The notes: generated from the sequence alone by a model not told the origin. A stretch of DNA of 47,676 nt from Lingula anatina (GCF_001039355.2 NW_019775702.1:840697-888372); one strand, 5' to 3'. Shown: positions 32,791 to 47,289, counted from the stretch's first letter. Program-made: numbers and translations.

Positions 32791-35700
32791 CTGAGGCAAG
32801 GTGATCCTTAGTGAAAAATATTTTCCAGCATGAACACAGTTACTACCACTTCCATCAACATGGTATCTGTTGCTCCAACTTACTTGTTCTAAGTATGTGT
32901 TCTACTAGTCCCTTCAAAACAGCCTGAAGAGATGAAGCAAACAGGGTTCTGGCTCCTCCTTGCTGGGTGAAGGTGCTGCCACCTTGTGGGACAGGAGGAG
33001 CAGCCTGGGACCCATCCAACATGGTGACATAATGGGAGAGGTTCTCAAGCTGAGCCATGTCACTCTGATCACTAAGAAAACAGTGTCTTAGGTTGGCCAG
33101 TAGAGTCAGAATGACAGCTGCTACTGGATTTGTCAGTTCTTGGAAAGCATCTTCATCAGAAATCTGTAAAATTTGAGAATGGTTTATGCTTTATAATAAA
33201 TCTTGCAGGAGGTATATTATGCATTAAAAACTAACTGACACACTTTTCACTGTACAGTTACAGCAACCTAGATTGTAAAAACAATTTTAATTAAAATTAG
33301 AGATAATAAATATAAATGAACAAATAATTTAATAATTAAATAAAAGTAATTTGTAAACAAAATGACATAAATTGTGTAAAGACAGCTAAATTTTTCTTAA
33401 GAAAAATATATTTACATGTTTCTGTAGGATCTTACTTTGAGAAAGAGGTCCTGTAACAGCTCAAAAAGCACTGTCTGCCTGGCTTCCCCTTGCAGAAGAT
33501 CCTCAGGACAGGCTGTCAGGATCACCTCTACCACCTGTCTCCAAGCTTCAAATGCACTTCGCTTAGAGTGCAAACATTCCCGTACAGCATTCCTCTGAAC
33601 TATGTGAGCAAGAACAGCCTCTACTTCCTGAAGTCAGACAAAAATACTGGTTTAAATGGACATATGCATGCACTACACAAAAAATGAAAATGTTACAAAT
33701 TCAATGCAACTGCCCTCATTGTATCAACTTAAAAAAAATTAATATAGCTGTAATAAGCTTAGCAAGGGTGTTAAGACTGTCAACTGTACTGAAGGAAGTT
33801 CACAAAATGTCTTGTGCTGATGTAACAATAGCATCCTAATACAACAAACCTGTAGTACTAAAGGTCTCTGTCCTGCAGCCGCTGGTCCCTGCAGGTTGTT
33901 GTTCACTTCAGCTATCAGGATCTGGTGTAACATCTTCACATTACAGTACATCAAACCTTGGTCATTCTTCTGCTCACAGCTGTTGATTACCTGTGTTTAA
34001 ATATATCTACATCTACATATCTTTTCCACAATTTAACTCAAAGGAGTTAAATCATGTGAAATTCTTTAGTACATAAAACTGTAAATAATCTTTATTATTC
34101 TCATTTTTAATGAACTTACACAATTTTCTACCAGAGAATCTTCTGAAAATATGTCAAAGTTAAGACAAAAAGGTAAAATTAATAAAAAAATAATAAAATG
34201 AAAGAAAAAAGCAAACAATATATACCTGTTCGATAACACTTGGATCAAAGTACTCAAATTGTAAAGGTATTGGGAAGAGCTGACTGAAATCCACCACATC
34301 TAATATCTGCAGTATTTTTCTTCTAGTCTGACTCCCTACATAAGTCTGGTTCTGGCCCCATTCTGTGGTGTTCAGTCCACTCCTGTCCAGTTCATATTGA
34401 CTGTAGTCAGTATCATAGCCAACATCTGTCCGCAAGCCTGGAAATTGAATGTCTTGATAATTCTGCTGTAGTATTTGTATGTACTCTAAGATTTATATTT
34501 TACACTTTAGATTTTTTACTTATCTTAAACATTGCAAAAACTGGTCATGTGCAGGAGTTTTTTGCCTGATAATTCGCCAATGTTAAGTGGTATAGATTTT
34601 AAAGAGATATCAATAAAATGAAGGAAACCTTCAATCCCCTAGAAGAGAACAACTTGAATCCAATCTATCAAAATCAATAATTTTCAACACTTTAATCTTC
34701 ACTGTAATTATACATGCATGTTTTTTGCATGCACACACACACACCTGTTACAGCAGGGGTATCATCTAATAAAAGATTCAGCAATCTCTGTGTGTTGGAC
34801 CTCTGTCTGTTTGCAGAGGTCATCTTCAGCTCCAAGGCCACAGATTTCAGTAACCAAGACAACTGTCCTAACACTAACATGTCAGCCCCCAATTGACCTA
34901 AGCAAAAAATCATGACGTTTTGAGGAACATATCATTGAGCAAAAAAGTAAGTTAACCTTAAATCAGCAGAGTGTAAAATCAACACTAAAATCAACACTAA
35001 ATGTGAAAATCATTCTTCAGTGAAACTAATTATTTTAAATTATACTATGATTAAAAAATAATGATTTCTTGGCTTGACACCATACTTTCAATTACATTTC
35101 ATCAAGATACAAATGTTAACTGGAGTGAGTTCCTCACTGGTGTCTTCACTGACCCTGAGTGTCCACCTTGAAGGGTAAATGCTGCACATGTCTGTAGAGG
35201 AAGTCCTTGCTGGTGCGTAGGTACCTCATGGTGGGGCTGGAGGTCTCCCTGTTAGCACACAGACAGTAGATCAGTTGGTAGGCAAGCACTGCCAGGTATG
35301 GGGCTTCCTGAACACAGGCAGGACCCTGGCGGCTGCCGACACCCTTGTCTAAGAAGTCCAGGACTGAGTGAAGACAGGTTCTGGGGGAGTCAAGCACACC
35401 TACAAAATGATAAAAAATTCTAAATATGAGCATCAGGCATAGCTGCTATCAAATAGATCAAATTATGAATGTCCAAGTCAAAATATTCAGGTCATACTTT
35501 GCACAAATATCTGCACGAAAACTAAATATTTTGTCATTAGAGAGCATCATATCTGTAACATGAATACACCAAGAAAAATACCTGAAGTTACGAACTCAGT
35601 AATCACTGTGGTTGTAAAACTACTGCCTTCTATCAGAAAATATGACACAGCTATTATCATACCCTTCCTCTTACCAGGATCCTGTAAATTAGATTTAGCC

Positions 35701-38700
35701 ACTTGTTTTCTCAGGTCAAAGCCCAGGAGAAAGTGAGTTATATTAGGTGCTGGCTGGTCTAAGGCATTCACTAACAATCTCAGGATATTCTGACGAATGG
35801 CATTTCTTATCTGTGAGCTGGAAAGATCACCATCTAGAAAAGATAAAAAAAAGAGAGAAAGGGGATATTAGTGGCAGCAATTTATAGGTGAAGTAACTCT
35901 TCAAAATCTATAGGAAATAATCCATTTTACATATTTGTTGAATTTCTAATCCTCTGTTGAGACAAGTTGTTGAAATAACCATTAACCACTGTCCTTAACT
36001 AGAGGATCAGAGAGGCGATACCGCCTCCAGATATTGTACTACCAGCTGGAGTAAGCGCATTCGAATGGAACCCCCCCCCCAAAGAAAAGGGACAGCACAA
36101 CCAGTCTTGTGTTTGACAAGCTCTATGCAATAAACAAGAATTATCAAAATATGCAAAAAAAAAAAAAAAAAAAAAAAGGCAACACTGGGCATATCTCTGC
36201 TAGTTTTGAAGATATGAGGGGCAAGATAAAATGCAAAGTGCAGTTCATGGTGAAAAAGTAGGTCAATTTCAAGATCACAGTATATGATTTCCTATTCAAG
36301 TTCAATAGTAACTATGGGCATTTCTTTGCCAATTTTGGAGATATAAAGGCTAGACAACATGCAAAGTACAGTTCATCATAAAAAGTAGGTCAAAGGTTAA
36401 TTTCAAGGTCACAGTTAGATTGCCAGTATATGACTTCCTATTTAGGTTCAATAGTAACTATGGGCGTAACTCTGCCAGTTTTCGAGATATAAGGGAGAAA
36501 AATTTTGCAAAGTTCAGTTCATGGTGAAAAGTAGGTCAAAAGTCAATTTCAAAGTCACAGTTAGATTGCCAGTATATGACTTCCCACTCAAGTTCAACAG
36601 TAACTATGGACGTATCTCTGCCATTTTTTGAGATATAAGGGCTGGAAATTTTGCAAAGTTCAGTTCATGGTGAAAATTAGGTCAGAGGTCAACTTCAAGG
36701 TCACAGTTAGATTACCAGTATATGACTTCCCATTCAAGTTCAATAGTAACTATGGGCGTATCTCTGTTTATTTTTGAGTATTTCACATTTTATTTTCACC
36801 ACTGAATATTGGATGTTGAACTTTTTGATATAGTGCAACGCCTAAGCCATACAGAAAACAAAAAAATGGACACTGCCCCCAGTATTGCACTTGACAAAAT
36901 CTACAAAATACAAAAAACAAGAAGTCTCTAGCATTAACGGTTCCAGAATTAGAGAGAGTTTTCAGTTTCGGCACCTAATGGCCGCTACTACCATGAAAAT
37001 GCACCGATTGACCCCAAACTCAAGAAAATGAAAGATCACCCTAAGGGTAACACCTGCCCATAATATTATAGGTAAGATCTGTTTAGTTTCTAAAAATCGG
37101 CTGAAATAAAAATTTTTTCTCAAAAAATTCCCATTTTTAGAAAATTTTGGCCCCTTTGACCTTGAAATAAAGGTTGAAGGTCAAATCCAAGGGCATATTT
37201 GAAATCCTCACATATGACTTTCAGTCAGCCATCTGTAGAAATTTTCCCATAATTCCATCGGTTTGGGAGATATTTAGCATTGAATTTTCAAAAATTTTGA
37301 TAAGGGTGCGTTTCAACGAGCGTCACACCCAGGCCAATGCACCGACTGAGACAAAAAAACCTGGGGGTTCAAGTTGAGATTATATGTGACCTAAATCCAA
37401 GAGATGAGGACACAGGTCCTTGTGGTCTAGGAGGAGAAGCGGTAATGGTGACTTGTATCCCACGCCATCCTGCGGAGCCGCAGAAACCGCAGGAGCCGGC
37501 TGAGCTGTAAGAGATGGGTCAGGACTAAAACCATGAGTACTGCCAGCGTACATGCTGGTGGTACTAATAAGCTAAGCTTTAAAATGAAATCCTAGAGAAG
37601 TCCATATTGCACTGGAATGTTTTTAATACTTCAGTTTTTGTTGAAATTTTTAACAAATATATTCATATCTGTAAACTGCTATTGAACTGACCTTGTTCTT
37701 CCTGGCCTTCATCTTTTTCTTCAATATCATCTGAGTCTAGGCATTCCACAAAGCCATGAAGCAGGTCTCTGGATACAGACTGAAAAAATATAAGAATTAC
37801 AAACAAACATCACTGCATCATCAATATAGTGTCAATATTCCTAATAAGAGGAGAGGAGAGGTCAGAAGAGAGAGAGAGGGTGAGAGAGAGAGAGAGAAGT
37901 AGGTAGGGAAGGGAAGACCTACCTGCTGAGCAGTAAACATGCCCACAAGTTCTGGCTGCACTAGAGCTGACTGGCACACCCAACACAAAATCTTCACTGC
38001 TGACAGAGAGTGTTCAGGCAGGAAATTCTTGTATGTAACAAACCTGAAAAATAAAGTCAAGTAACAAATCATTTACCATCATTTTTTTAATTAGAAAAAT
38101 GAAGTATTTACATGGTCCTTTCAAAAGAACCCTGTTGTCTAAAAAAGGTCTATTTATAAACTATAGAGGAAAAGTGTTCAAGTAATCTGACTACAGAATG
38201 TGTAATATTTTTGGCATAGACCACATGACTTAAGCATCATAATTGCACTAAAAAAGCATACAAACGGTTAGCTTCGCCTTGTATTAAAAAAAAGTCTATT
38301 ATCTGATACTGGTATACCAAAACATATCTACTATAGCTTCACTTAATATACCATATCTTACTTGGTAACATTGACCAGATGGTCAGCCACACCACTCCTT
38401 GGGTTGATTCCCATCAGTAACTTATCTAATGGAGACACAATCAGGGAGGTACCACTGTCCCTCAGGACATCAAAGAACTGGGACTGCTTCTCCAGGGTGG
38501 ACTCCATCATTTTGAGGCACAACAATGCAGTTCTCTCTAGACTCTCTTTACCTTAAAGATAAAAAATATGCCTTTAATCATAGCTTGTGTACAATGTCAT
38601 TAAAAGATGAAAATGATTTTTTGGACTGAAATTGCAAATTATTTGTCTTATAATGAAGTAAAAAGTTAATTTATATCATAAAATTTAGGTAAGTGTTATT

Positions 38701-41700
38701 AAATTGCAGGAATGTCTGCTTGAAAACATCTCTAAAATCTTTCACTGTAATAATTCTCTCTAGTTGCTATTACACTACCTGGGAATGGGGTGTACATTCC
38801 AAGTAACCTGTTGGCTTCATCTGTGATGTACAATATCTGAAGAAAAAAAACATATGTGAATTTACAATACCTGGGGCAGAGTAGCACAAATTCTTGCTTA
38901 ATGGTAAGGTTTTTTACAGTGATTCAGTGAAATTAGTTATTTACACTAATTAAAAAGAATGCGTTGTAATATTTTCCCCTCTGTAATGTCTTTTCAGGGT
39001 TTATAGCTCTCTGCCACTTTTATTCCAACTTATTCTGATGAGAAAAAAGTCAGCTGAGGTGTAATCTATAATTTTCTCTTTTTTATTGAAAAAGAAAATA
39101 AAAATGCAGCCAAAGACATAATGGGGGGGGGGGGGGGAAATGCTACATCATAGGAGTAAATAATTTAATAAAGACAGTTGTACCATTCTTAGAAAAGCCC
39201 CATCATTCAGCATGTGCACTAGCAGGCTGTGTCCTGGAGGCTTGGCTGCAGGCACTGTTCCTCCACCCTGAACCTCCACATGGTGGTCAAGGAAGTGGTC
39301 AGCTCTGACCTCATGGTCCTTCAGAAGTTTGTAAAGGACTTCAAGGGTGGCTGCTGATACATCCCACTGAAGTGTTTCATATTCAACAGTGTTATATGAG
39401 GTAAGCAGAGACATCAATGGATTCAACACTATTTAAAGCAATGAAAATACACCTGCCCAGTTTTTCATTCATTATATACATCACATGCAAAGAGTACATA
39501 TTTAATATCAAATATTAAATAACATATAATTATTCCAGGTCTTGTCATGTATGTTTATGACCATTTATTGTCAAAGTCACTTAGGCAGTGTATCATATAA
39601 CATTTAAGTTCAACCCACAATCCTCCACATCAACTTACCTTCTCTCCAGCATTCCTATATGCTCTGGTAGTAAATTTATGAAACACATCATCCCTTACGA
39701 ATTCCAGGTACGGTTCAAAGCCTGGAGCCCTGTAGCCTGCCCCCAGTCCTGCAGGTACTGGGATATCTGTCAGGGTACCCAGCAGGTCAAGGAAGGCACG
39801 TACCATGGGGAACTCTTCATTCCTGGACTCTACTTCATCCAGCTCAACCTGGGCCATTGATAAAGAGGTGTGAATGATGTTGATAATGATAAGCTTGTGT
39901 GTTGTCTGAGTATTGTGGCTGATGATTTTCTAACACCATCCACTGGTGATTAATATAGTTATAAAATGCATTCAAAACAATCCATGATTACCTTTTTACT
40001 GTTACAACTTCTGCTACCATTCACTAATTTGCATAGAATAACAATGCTATACAAGTTAAATACACACCTTTAACCCTCCTGGCTGACCATGAGTAGGTAA
40101 TATCTGGAAATAACATATTAATATGTACCAATACATATATACTAATACTGATTTTAAAAACACTCCGAGACATTGTATACCAATAACTTAACATGGCACG
40201 GCAAACAGTCTATATGCCACATGAAATGCATCAAGATGGGTTTCTTATGGAGTGTGCTATAACAAACAGGCTAAAGCATACTTCTTTGATAGCCACATAG
40301 AAGACCCTGTTATGGTCTAAAATTAATGTCTACCTGTGAAACCTCTAAGGACTGCCACAGACTGGCTGCAATTTCTGCTGTTTTACCAAATGCTGAGAGA
40401 GTGAGGAGGAGTTCAGCCTTCAGAGTGGGAGGGATGGCACAGCCAACCAATCCAAACATTATCACCACTGGCAGCCACTGTGGGTTCTCCACCAGGGAGA
40501 CTCTGGAACTTTCATCCTGAAATATAGCAAGGGGATTTAGATACAGTTACTCATCATAGTGTGATTTCCTTCAATACATACACACACAGGAAGTCTAGTT
40601 CTGTGATTGAATCAACATTTGAACATCCAACTTAATTCCATTAAAAAAAAACTGAATTGGGATTTTGAATACAGATTTTCTCCTTTTTTCATTTCAAGAT
40701 TTGTTGTGTATTGTTATGACAGTTTTATTTGTACAAACCTCCTGTAAAATCTTAGTTGGTTAGTTCATGTAAAGAAGAAAACTAATACAAACAACCAATT
40801 TAGACCCATCCAATACAAACCTGGTCTGCTACTTGTCTAGTAAGCTGCAGTACTGCTATTAGTCCTTCCAGTTCTTGCTGTGTAATGTTCCTGGGTATAG
40901 GCTTGGGAATATGTGACGTTTCTACAGATGTCACCACCTCCTGGCGTAGGCTGCTGTAATATTGGTTCAGTGACAGGAAAAAATGGTCCCATGATACAGT
41001 GCTGGCATGGCCGCCTGGAGAAATACGAAAAAAATCTTGCAGGTCAGTGTGTGCTAGTAAAATGTTGGTAACCTGAATCTGGATACTGTAACTTGGGGAA
41101 CCATGTAGCGTAAAATATGATATTGTTATCTTATTATTCACAACTTTCACTGAATTTTAATGTGGTTGATGTGAGTTGTGACTTTCCCTATTGACTTTCC
41201 CTATATGGCAGCATGTGATTAATTACTGACTCAGGTGAATGCATTGTGTTGGGTGTAAAAATTGTGGTAGTTGTGACCAGTGCTCACCTCCCATAGCATT
41301 GCTTTTGAGGAGATTGAAGCAGTGGTGAGCACACTGGGGTCCATTGGCCAGTCCAGTCAACATATTTATGTAAGGGATATACAGAGAGGCAGGGAGGAGA
41401 TCACCAGCTAGACGAACAAACTTGAATAGGCTGATCTAAAAAATATTTCAGTGGCAAAAATATATCACATTTATAAACTACTGTAACTGAATTATTCAGA
41501 GAAAGCAGAATAATAACAATATTAAATCAGCCAAGTTGATAAGTAATAAAATACATGCACCATCTTAACTTGCATTTACAATAAAGCACATTAACTACTG
41601 CACATTCATTACTGAAAGCAAAGCATTATCATGAGACTATAAAAAAGGAAAATATTTTGTTCTTGATGTTATCTTTTCAAAGCCTCTATTTATTTTTATT

Positions 41701-44700
41701 TTTCTTGTCCTACATTTATTCATCTCATCTGCAACAATGGTAAAACAATTGCCCTTTTATGTGTTTTAAAATATATATATGCAATGGCTGAATATAGTTA
41801 TTATTATTATTATTATTATTATTAACTTACTTGTCTCTGTGGAGGACGGTAGTGATATACACTGGAGAAGCTAGCACCTGTCTGGACTGGCTCTGGTGGG
41901 CACCAGTATTCTAGAGCCAGCTCTAGGTTCAGGGGGTCCTTCACATACAGGTCTGCAATCTAACAGACATTGAGGTTTTAACCCTGGTCTTTCTTGGTTT
42001 AAGATGAATAAACAACTACATTAAAGAAAAATGATGGTTCATATATGACAACCAAAGCTATGCATTCATTTAACTAGGTAATAGAAAATATCAACAAACC
42101 AACATACGTAGGAATGTAATTAATAATCACAACAAAACCAAATCCCTAAGGCTGAAGCTCACCAATCGCATGAGATGTTCAAAATCCCTCTTTATTCCAG
42201 ATGGAGGTTCCACGCCTTCAAGAACATGGGCCATGATAATACGTGCAGTTTCATCTCCACGATTTCGCAACTCCTTCACCTTCAATGGCATCTGGATAAT
42301 AAAGTCTGTGACCAGGCCGTGGATTCTCCGCAAGTAAAACTCCTGACCAAAGATGTGGGTAGTAATTTTAACCATCCAGTGTAGCAACATTTATACTGTT
42401 TTTGAATTCACTTTGAGATATATTGGTTTAACCACATCTTTGAATATAAAAACAAAAAACTGCACATAACTATTATATCAAATCAATTAAATTCTTAAGG
42501 TTAATCAATAATCACTTTCAAATTGATATTTGTCAAACATATATGTGGCAATACTCACCATCATACAGGTATGAGGCAATGCTGTCATACATGCATGAGA
42601 CAATGTCGAACAATTATCTACAACTGCAATTTGTCAAACTTTCAAGGTAGTCCTATTGACTTCAACATATGGTGTAACTCATTTAAACACCTACCTCACT
42701 GTGAAAGTTAGCTGATCCAATGACAGAGTCACAAAGGAAAAAGAAAACATTGTTGTCCACAGCCATGTCAACTACATATTCATCATTTTCACAACACTCA
42801 CTCCAAGCTGAAATACAGGAAAAATTATAATTGCCACCATTGCAATTATTGAAGAGAGGAATTCTGTAACATGTTTACTCAAATAAATTGCTGAAATTAT
42901 TATACTTATATTTATACACTATACAATGCACTTGTTCAAAAATCACAATTATATACCTCACTCTAGATACATGAGACTAAACATATAGGAATGTAGTCTT
43001 TTTTTTCCTATATAAATACCCACCCAGGAAGTAAATTAACGAAAAGAAATCAATACACACAAAGAAACCTTTGCTTCTTGACTCTGAAGTTTAACTATTA
43101 TCTTTTTCTAGATCATACGCACAAACAAAGGACAAGTATCATCAACCACATCAGGTGGTTATCAGCACTACCTTGTCCATTGGTCTGCTGTGAGAGTTTT
43201 CTCAGTGTTTGTGCCCAGGCAAACTGGACCACAGCCTTTAGACCAGGATTCTCCCACGCCTGATCAGACATTATGTCCTGGTGTAAAGTGGTCACATATG
43301 TATCATCAGTGAACACTGGGAGCTCTGAAGACACATCTGGAAAATAATCAATAGGGTGATTTAATATTTGGATTTTTTTTTTACTTTTGTTCATGAAAAA
43401 AAATGTGGATGTTCACACAAATGATCAAATATATTTTGGGAATCAAACTAGAGTAAAATTTTCCTCATAAAACATAATGCTTTAGGCTACGAACAATATC
43501 TTAAGCTTATATTAACAATTTACTTTTGCTTTATAATAATACCATATCACAATCTGTCCAAAACTGTACAAAAAATATATATAATCAAATAACCAGACCT
43601 TGAAAAACATTCTAATGACGGTGTTATATTCCTGTCAAACAATTCTCATTCGACAGTTTTCAATGTGGTGTTTTTTTAAATGTGGATTTAAACATCTCAC
43701 ATCACAGGATAATTCCAACATCCCAACCATGTTAGTTATACCAATCATAAAGTACAAATGCCTCTGTATTAGTTAAAAACTCACCTTCAGAATTCTCTCT
43801 ATCTAATACACTGACATCAATGCAGTACAACAGTGCCATTAACAATGCCATGGTAACACTGTCAATTGTACCATCTGGATTTGTCCTGTTATCTCTCTTC
43901 AAGTGGTCCAGAAGCTGAGAGGTGTCTTGTTTTGGTAGTGGTGCTTGTCCTGCCCAGCAATACAAACATTCAGCCAACAGCAACTGGGTTTCTTTATACA
44001 GATCTGTCACCTAGATAATGAAATATTCATCAAAGTTAAAACTAGATGCTTACCACATGTTTGCTTTGCATGTCCTGATTTAAGTATTTATGGTTTGGCT
44101 ATTTTTTTTAATGTTCTGCACTTAATTAGAAACATGTAAAACTAACATGCGAAAGTCTTTCTCTGAAAAATGACAGAAATGTTAATGTAAAATCAAGCTT
44201 TCTTTCTGGAATTTTAACCTGTTTTTTGTGCTTGGCATTTCCCAGTGCTCTTTCTCTTTGTAATTTGTCCATCTCTTTTGTTATATCCATCTCGGTGATA
44301 AGACCTAAAACCATTACATATAAATGATAACACTTTATTCTCTTTATAACAAACTACAAACAATGGAATCAAAGGCAACAGCAAGGATCAAAAATTCTGC
44401 TTTAAAAATCAAACAGAATTAACATCACCTTTTTATATTTGCATAAATGACATTTGTTTACTTTCGACAAGTCACAACTTCTACAAAATATGTTCTATTT
44501 TAAGACCTTACTATTATTATGATATAGGCTATCTTTGGCACAGAAAAAAATAATACCCATAATCGATACATACTCAAAATTTTGTTGGTCAGTCCTTCTT
44601 CCATTATTTGGTCTGTGAACTTCATGACCAGGTTTTCTAAATCTGTGGGCAAGTCCAGGGTCCATGTCCTGCCTGTCCTGGCCTGAATAAGTGTCCTCAG

Positions 44701-46824
44701 ACAGCTGACCATGTTACGCCGGCCATCATAATACAAAATGACAGCAACAAGTCCACGAGTGAGACCAGGAAAGTTGGGCAGCTGATTTTCACCTTGATAA
44801 ATCAAAGGGTTTCAAATGAGGAAAATGTGCTGTAATAATAGGCATGCTAACTTGGAGGTGTAGGAATGATTGTGACAAAAATCCCTGCCCTAAGATAAAG
44901 AATACGTCATACTTTGTATCATCACATCAAAAAATTTATCACATATTCTAAATGTGTGTGTGCGTGCATGTGTGCATGTGTGCATGTGTGATAAAGTCAC
45001 TTTAGCTGTCTAATACTCATAACTTGATCACAGTATAATACAAATGGGATCAATAAAAAAACTGTTATAACTTCACACATATCTCACAAACTATATATTT
45101 TCACACAAAATTTAGATCTGACCATGTTTCTTACCAGCCATTAGCAGTTCTACTGCTGCATATTCATTGAGGTTAAAAAGATCGCTAAGAATGATGGCTT
45201 CATCTATGAACTGTTGAGACAGTGTCTGTGTTCCCTGCTGGCCCTGTATAGTGATACCCTCAGTTGTGGCCTTCTTCACAGTCTCTCGCTGTGCGCTGTC
45301 CTTTGCCTGAGAACATGGTAAGAAAAAAACCTTACTAAGTTACATCATAAAAAGTTTTGATGAAATGAAATGAAATGTAATGAAAATATACAAAACTGTT
45401 ACTCATATGAATGATTCCACAGGCATGTGTGCAATATTCTTATAGTGCACAATGACAACTGCAACCACAGATACTTTCATCAAATAATTAAAGTTTGGTT
45501 TAAAATTCATTAAAGAAAACCAATGATGATGTACTCAAGGATCCTTTCTTTTACTGGTGTTTCAGTCCTTCATAGAAACATAAAATGAATATGACAAATA
45601 AAAACAATTTTCAAAATCACAATACCATCAGATATTAATTATACATACTGCAATACTTACTGAGCTCTGCAAGAGGTTTATAAAGTTTGGTTTATGTCTC
45701 CTGAGTGCAACTTCCAAATCATGGATGGCATCAGATTGCTTGCGTGTTATGGCAGTATGTACCAGCGTGTAAAGTTCTTTGTATGGCACCCAGACACTGG
45801 CACCTGAAATAAAACATATATATAATACTCTATAAAACTTTATGTTAGGGACTTTCATAAAAAATTATTTGAAAGATTTTTATTATTGTTTTTTAATCTA
45901 ATCTTGTTTGTAAATACTGATCTTTATTAAGTTCTGTGTAATACATTAAATATCCAGAATTGATTGACTGGAATGTGAGATAGCCTGGGTTTTCCCCCTA
46001 CTGAGCATGTTATAGTCAGAGCAGAATTCTTTAATAATAACATTTCTAGTAAGTGAAAACCATGCACACAATGACAGTAAATCTAGTGAGATTAATGGAT
46101 ACCAGAAGGCAGATTAGCCAAGCAATATCATGATCTGTAAAAACATTTTCTCAAAATTTATCTCAACAAAATCCCTACTAGTACACTTTTTATAGCAAAA
46201 TGATATATATATATATGAAGTTGAGAGATAAGGGGGAAAAGAACTTCTGAAATAGAGCTGTCACAGGAGCAGAAATTATTTCACATTATTACTTTATCTA
46301 TATCTTTCAGACTCGGGCACAGCAGTGAACATATATAGTCTTTTAAAAACTTAAATAACGTTAGAAGTCAGGGGCACTCAAGACGGGCCGCGCGACCTTA
46401 ATCATATGGACCACCGATGTGGAATGAGGAAATTGAGCCAACTATTTGGAAATAGACAACACAAAAACTAAAAATACTGCAAATCTTGTTAATTATATTA
46501 ATCTTCATCCTTATATAAATATTTAGAAAATGCTAAATTTCATGTCAAATTTCCTATATTTAGGTTAAAAGCGGAGCGTCATATTTGTTATTTCACCGGC
46601 GTCAACAATGTGGAAATTGAAATGAAACTGCGAGCACATTATCTTATAAATGTTTTTTCACTTAGGCCGATGCCGATTGTCTATATGTCTTGGCTTGGTC
46701 GTATTGCGCGTTCACTCATAGTACAAAAACACATCATCAATTGATAATCAACTAAATCACTGATGCACGATTTGTCGTAACTTTCACAAACTTTACCTGA
46801 ATTTAGCGCCATGCTGTTCGCCAT
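27587..46824 (-). CDS. NUP205: Nuclear pore complex protein Nup205, complete, 39 coding exons
   Basis: Large alpha-helical scaffold nucleoporin of the inner ring, partner of Nup93. Exons from 5': 46797-46824, 45661-45803, 45135-45306, 44574-44792, 44219-44304, 43785-44010, 43172-43336, 42695-42807, 42163-42342, 41831-41959, 41288-41435, 40821-41014, 40334-40516, 40068-40103, 39639-39848, 39184-39366, 38779-38836, 38362-38551, 37923-38043, 37692-37779, 35675-35833, 35154-35399, 34745-34897, 34226-34437, 33850-33990, 33436-33627, 32884-33163, 32418-32516, 32010-32164, 31512-31703, 30992-31107, 30494-30765, 29956-30210, 29648-29722, 29164-29330, 28882-28996, 28453-28584, 27923-28077, 27587-27679. 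All phases agree: 2,026 aa (human 2,012). Blocks shared with human: FPGLTRGLVAV, KAELL, KTAEIAASLWQSLE, GPTMRYLRTS-like SPTMRYLRTS, CRDACDGH, CLFILWRHLEYYL. I chose ATG 46824 (MANSMALNS, like human MATPLAVNS); an in-frame ATG at 46863 adds 13 residues. Confidence 0.97.
30258..30330. repeat. Poly-A run followed by (TA)n
   Basis: About 30 A then about 20 TA units, inside the NUP205 intron between exons 30494-30765 and 29956-30210. Confidence 0.95.
32725..32791. repeat. (AAT)n microsatellite
   Basis: About 22 AAT units inside the NUP205 intron 32517-32883. Confidence 0.95.
35999..37566 (-). mobile_element. Helentron/Helitron-like non-autonomous element in a NUP205 intron
   Basis: The left edge (minus-strand 3' end) is CTAG preceded by the GAGGCG/CGCCTC hairpin, followed by host T, as at 10744, 11218 and 47290. 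The right edge carries a hairpin (CCAGC GTACAT GCTGG with flanking GTAC) like that at 14936-14976. Inside is a tandem core with a 146-bp period (36230-36790) and then unique sequence without a helicase or Rep frame, so it is non-autonomous. Size is about 1.57 kb. This layout (tandem core between hairpin ends, A^T target) resembles Helentron-derived elements such as the pearl elements of bivalves; family assignment is inference. It lies antisense to nothing coding and sits between exons 37692-37779 and 35675-35833. Confidence 0.75.
36230..36790. repeat. 146-bp tandem core repeat of the Helentron-like element
   Basis: The marker following gacttcc recurs at 36291, 36437, 36583 and 36729, spacing exactly 146. 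Units share ggtcaatttcaaggtcacag and gccagtatatgacttcc. The same unit starts again at about 47510 in the partial element at the right edge of the window. Confidence 0.92.
37846..37910. repeat. GA-rich microsatellite
   Basis: Imperfect (GA)n next to the donor of NUP205 exon 37923-38043; on the transcript it reads as a CT-rich tract just downstream of the splice site. Confidence 0.85.
39123..39137. repeat. Run of 15 G
   Basis: Uninterrupted G run (poly-C on the NUP205 transcript), 47 bases past the donor of exon 39184-39366. Confidence 0.95.
41800..41825. repeat. (ATT)n microsatellite
   Basis: Short trinucleotide run just downstream of the donor of NUP205 exon 41831-41959. Confidence 0.9.
44955..44990. 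repeat. GT-rich microsatellite
   Basis: Imperfect tgtg/catg tract in the NUP205 intron between exons 45135-45306 and 44574-44792. Confidence 0.8.
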
Positions 46825-46863
46825 ATTTCGAGGATAGGGCAAAATATATTTCTTGAAGTCCAT

Positions 46864-47289
46864 TGGATAAAATATGCCAAGATAAGCTCATGTTTCGTTT
46901 AACCAAACTACGTTGCAAATGATCACTGCCCTTTTCCACAAAAACACGTAAATGTCAGTGATAACGTAATAACTTGTTTGATAATGATATGAACTTACCT
47001 TGATCATGAACTACTGTAGTTATATAAAAACACATATAACAGTTCTATTTATGTAGTACCAAGGAGTTATAACCTCCTTGGTAGCTAGTACATGGGAAAA
47101 CTGAATGATTGGAAATCTTTTTTTCCTACTAGGTAGCTAGCTAGGTTTATTGTACATTGGCTCTACCTGATGTGTCTGAGGTAAAGTATATGAACCTGAA
47201 GGTGTGAGGTCACAAATAGCAAAAAAGTACTGAAGACAGTGCACTGAATTTACTGAAATCACAACTAGGTATACTTAAATCACAAAAAA
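46864..47289. other. NUP205 upstream region
   Basis: This interval should contain the NUP205 transcription start (minus strand). I see no clear TATA box, CpG island or repeat, and no coding frame of note. Confidence 0.4.

Noticed and set aside
37174-37377. 67-aa plus-strand frame within the NUP205 intron element
   Set aside because: Lies wholly inside the Helentron-like repeat and shows no replicase or helicase motif.
46864-46864. Choosing the NUP205 start at 46863 over 46824
   Set aside because: The extra 13 residues have no counterpart in human NUP205, whose N-terminus aligns with the downstream MANSMALNS; the upstream ATG remains possible.
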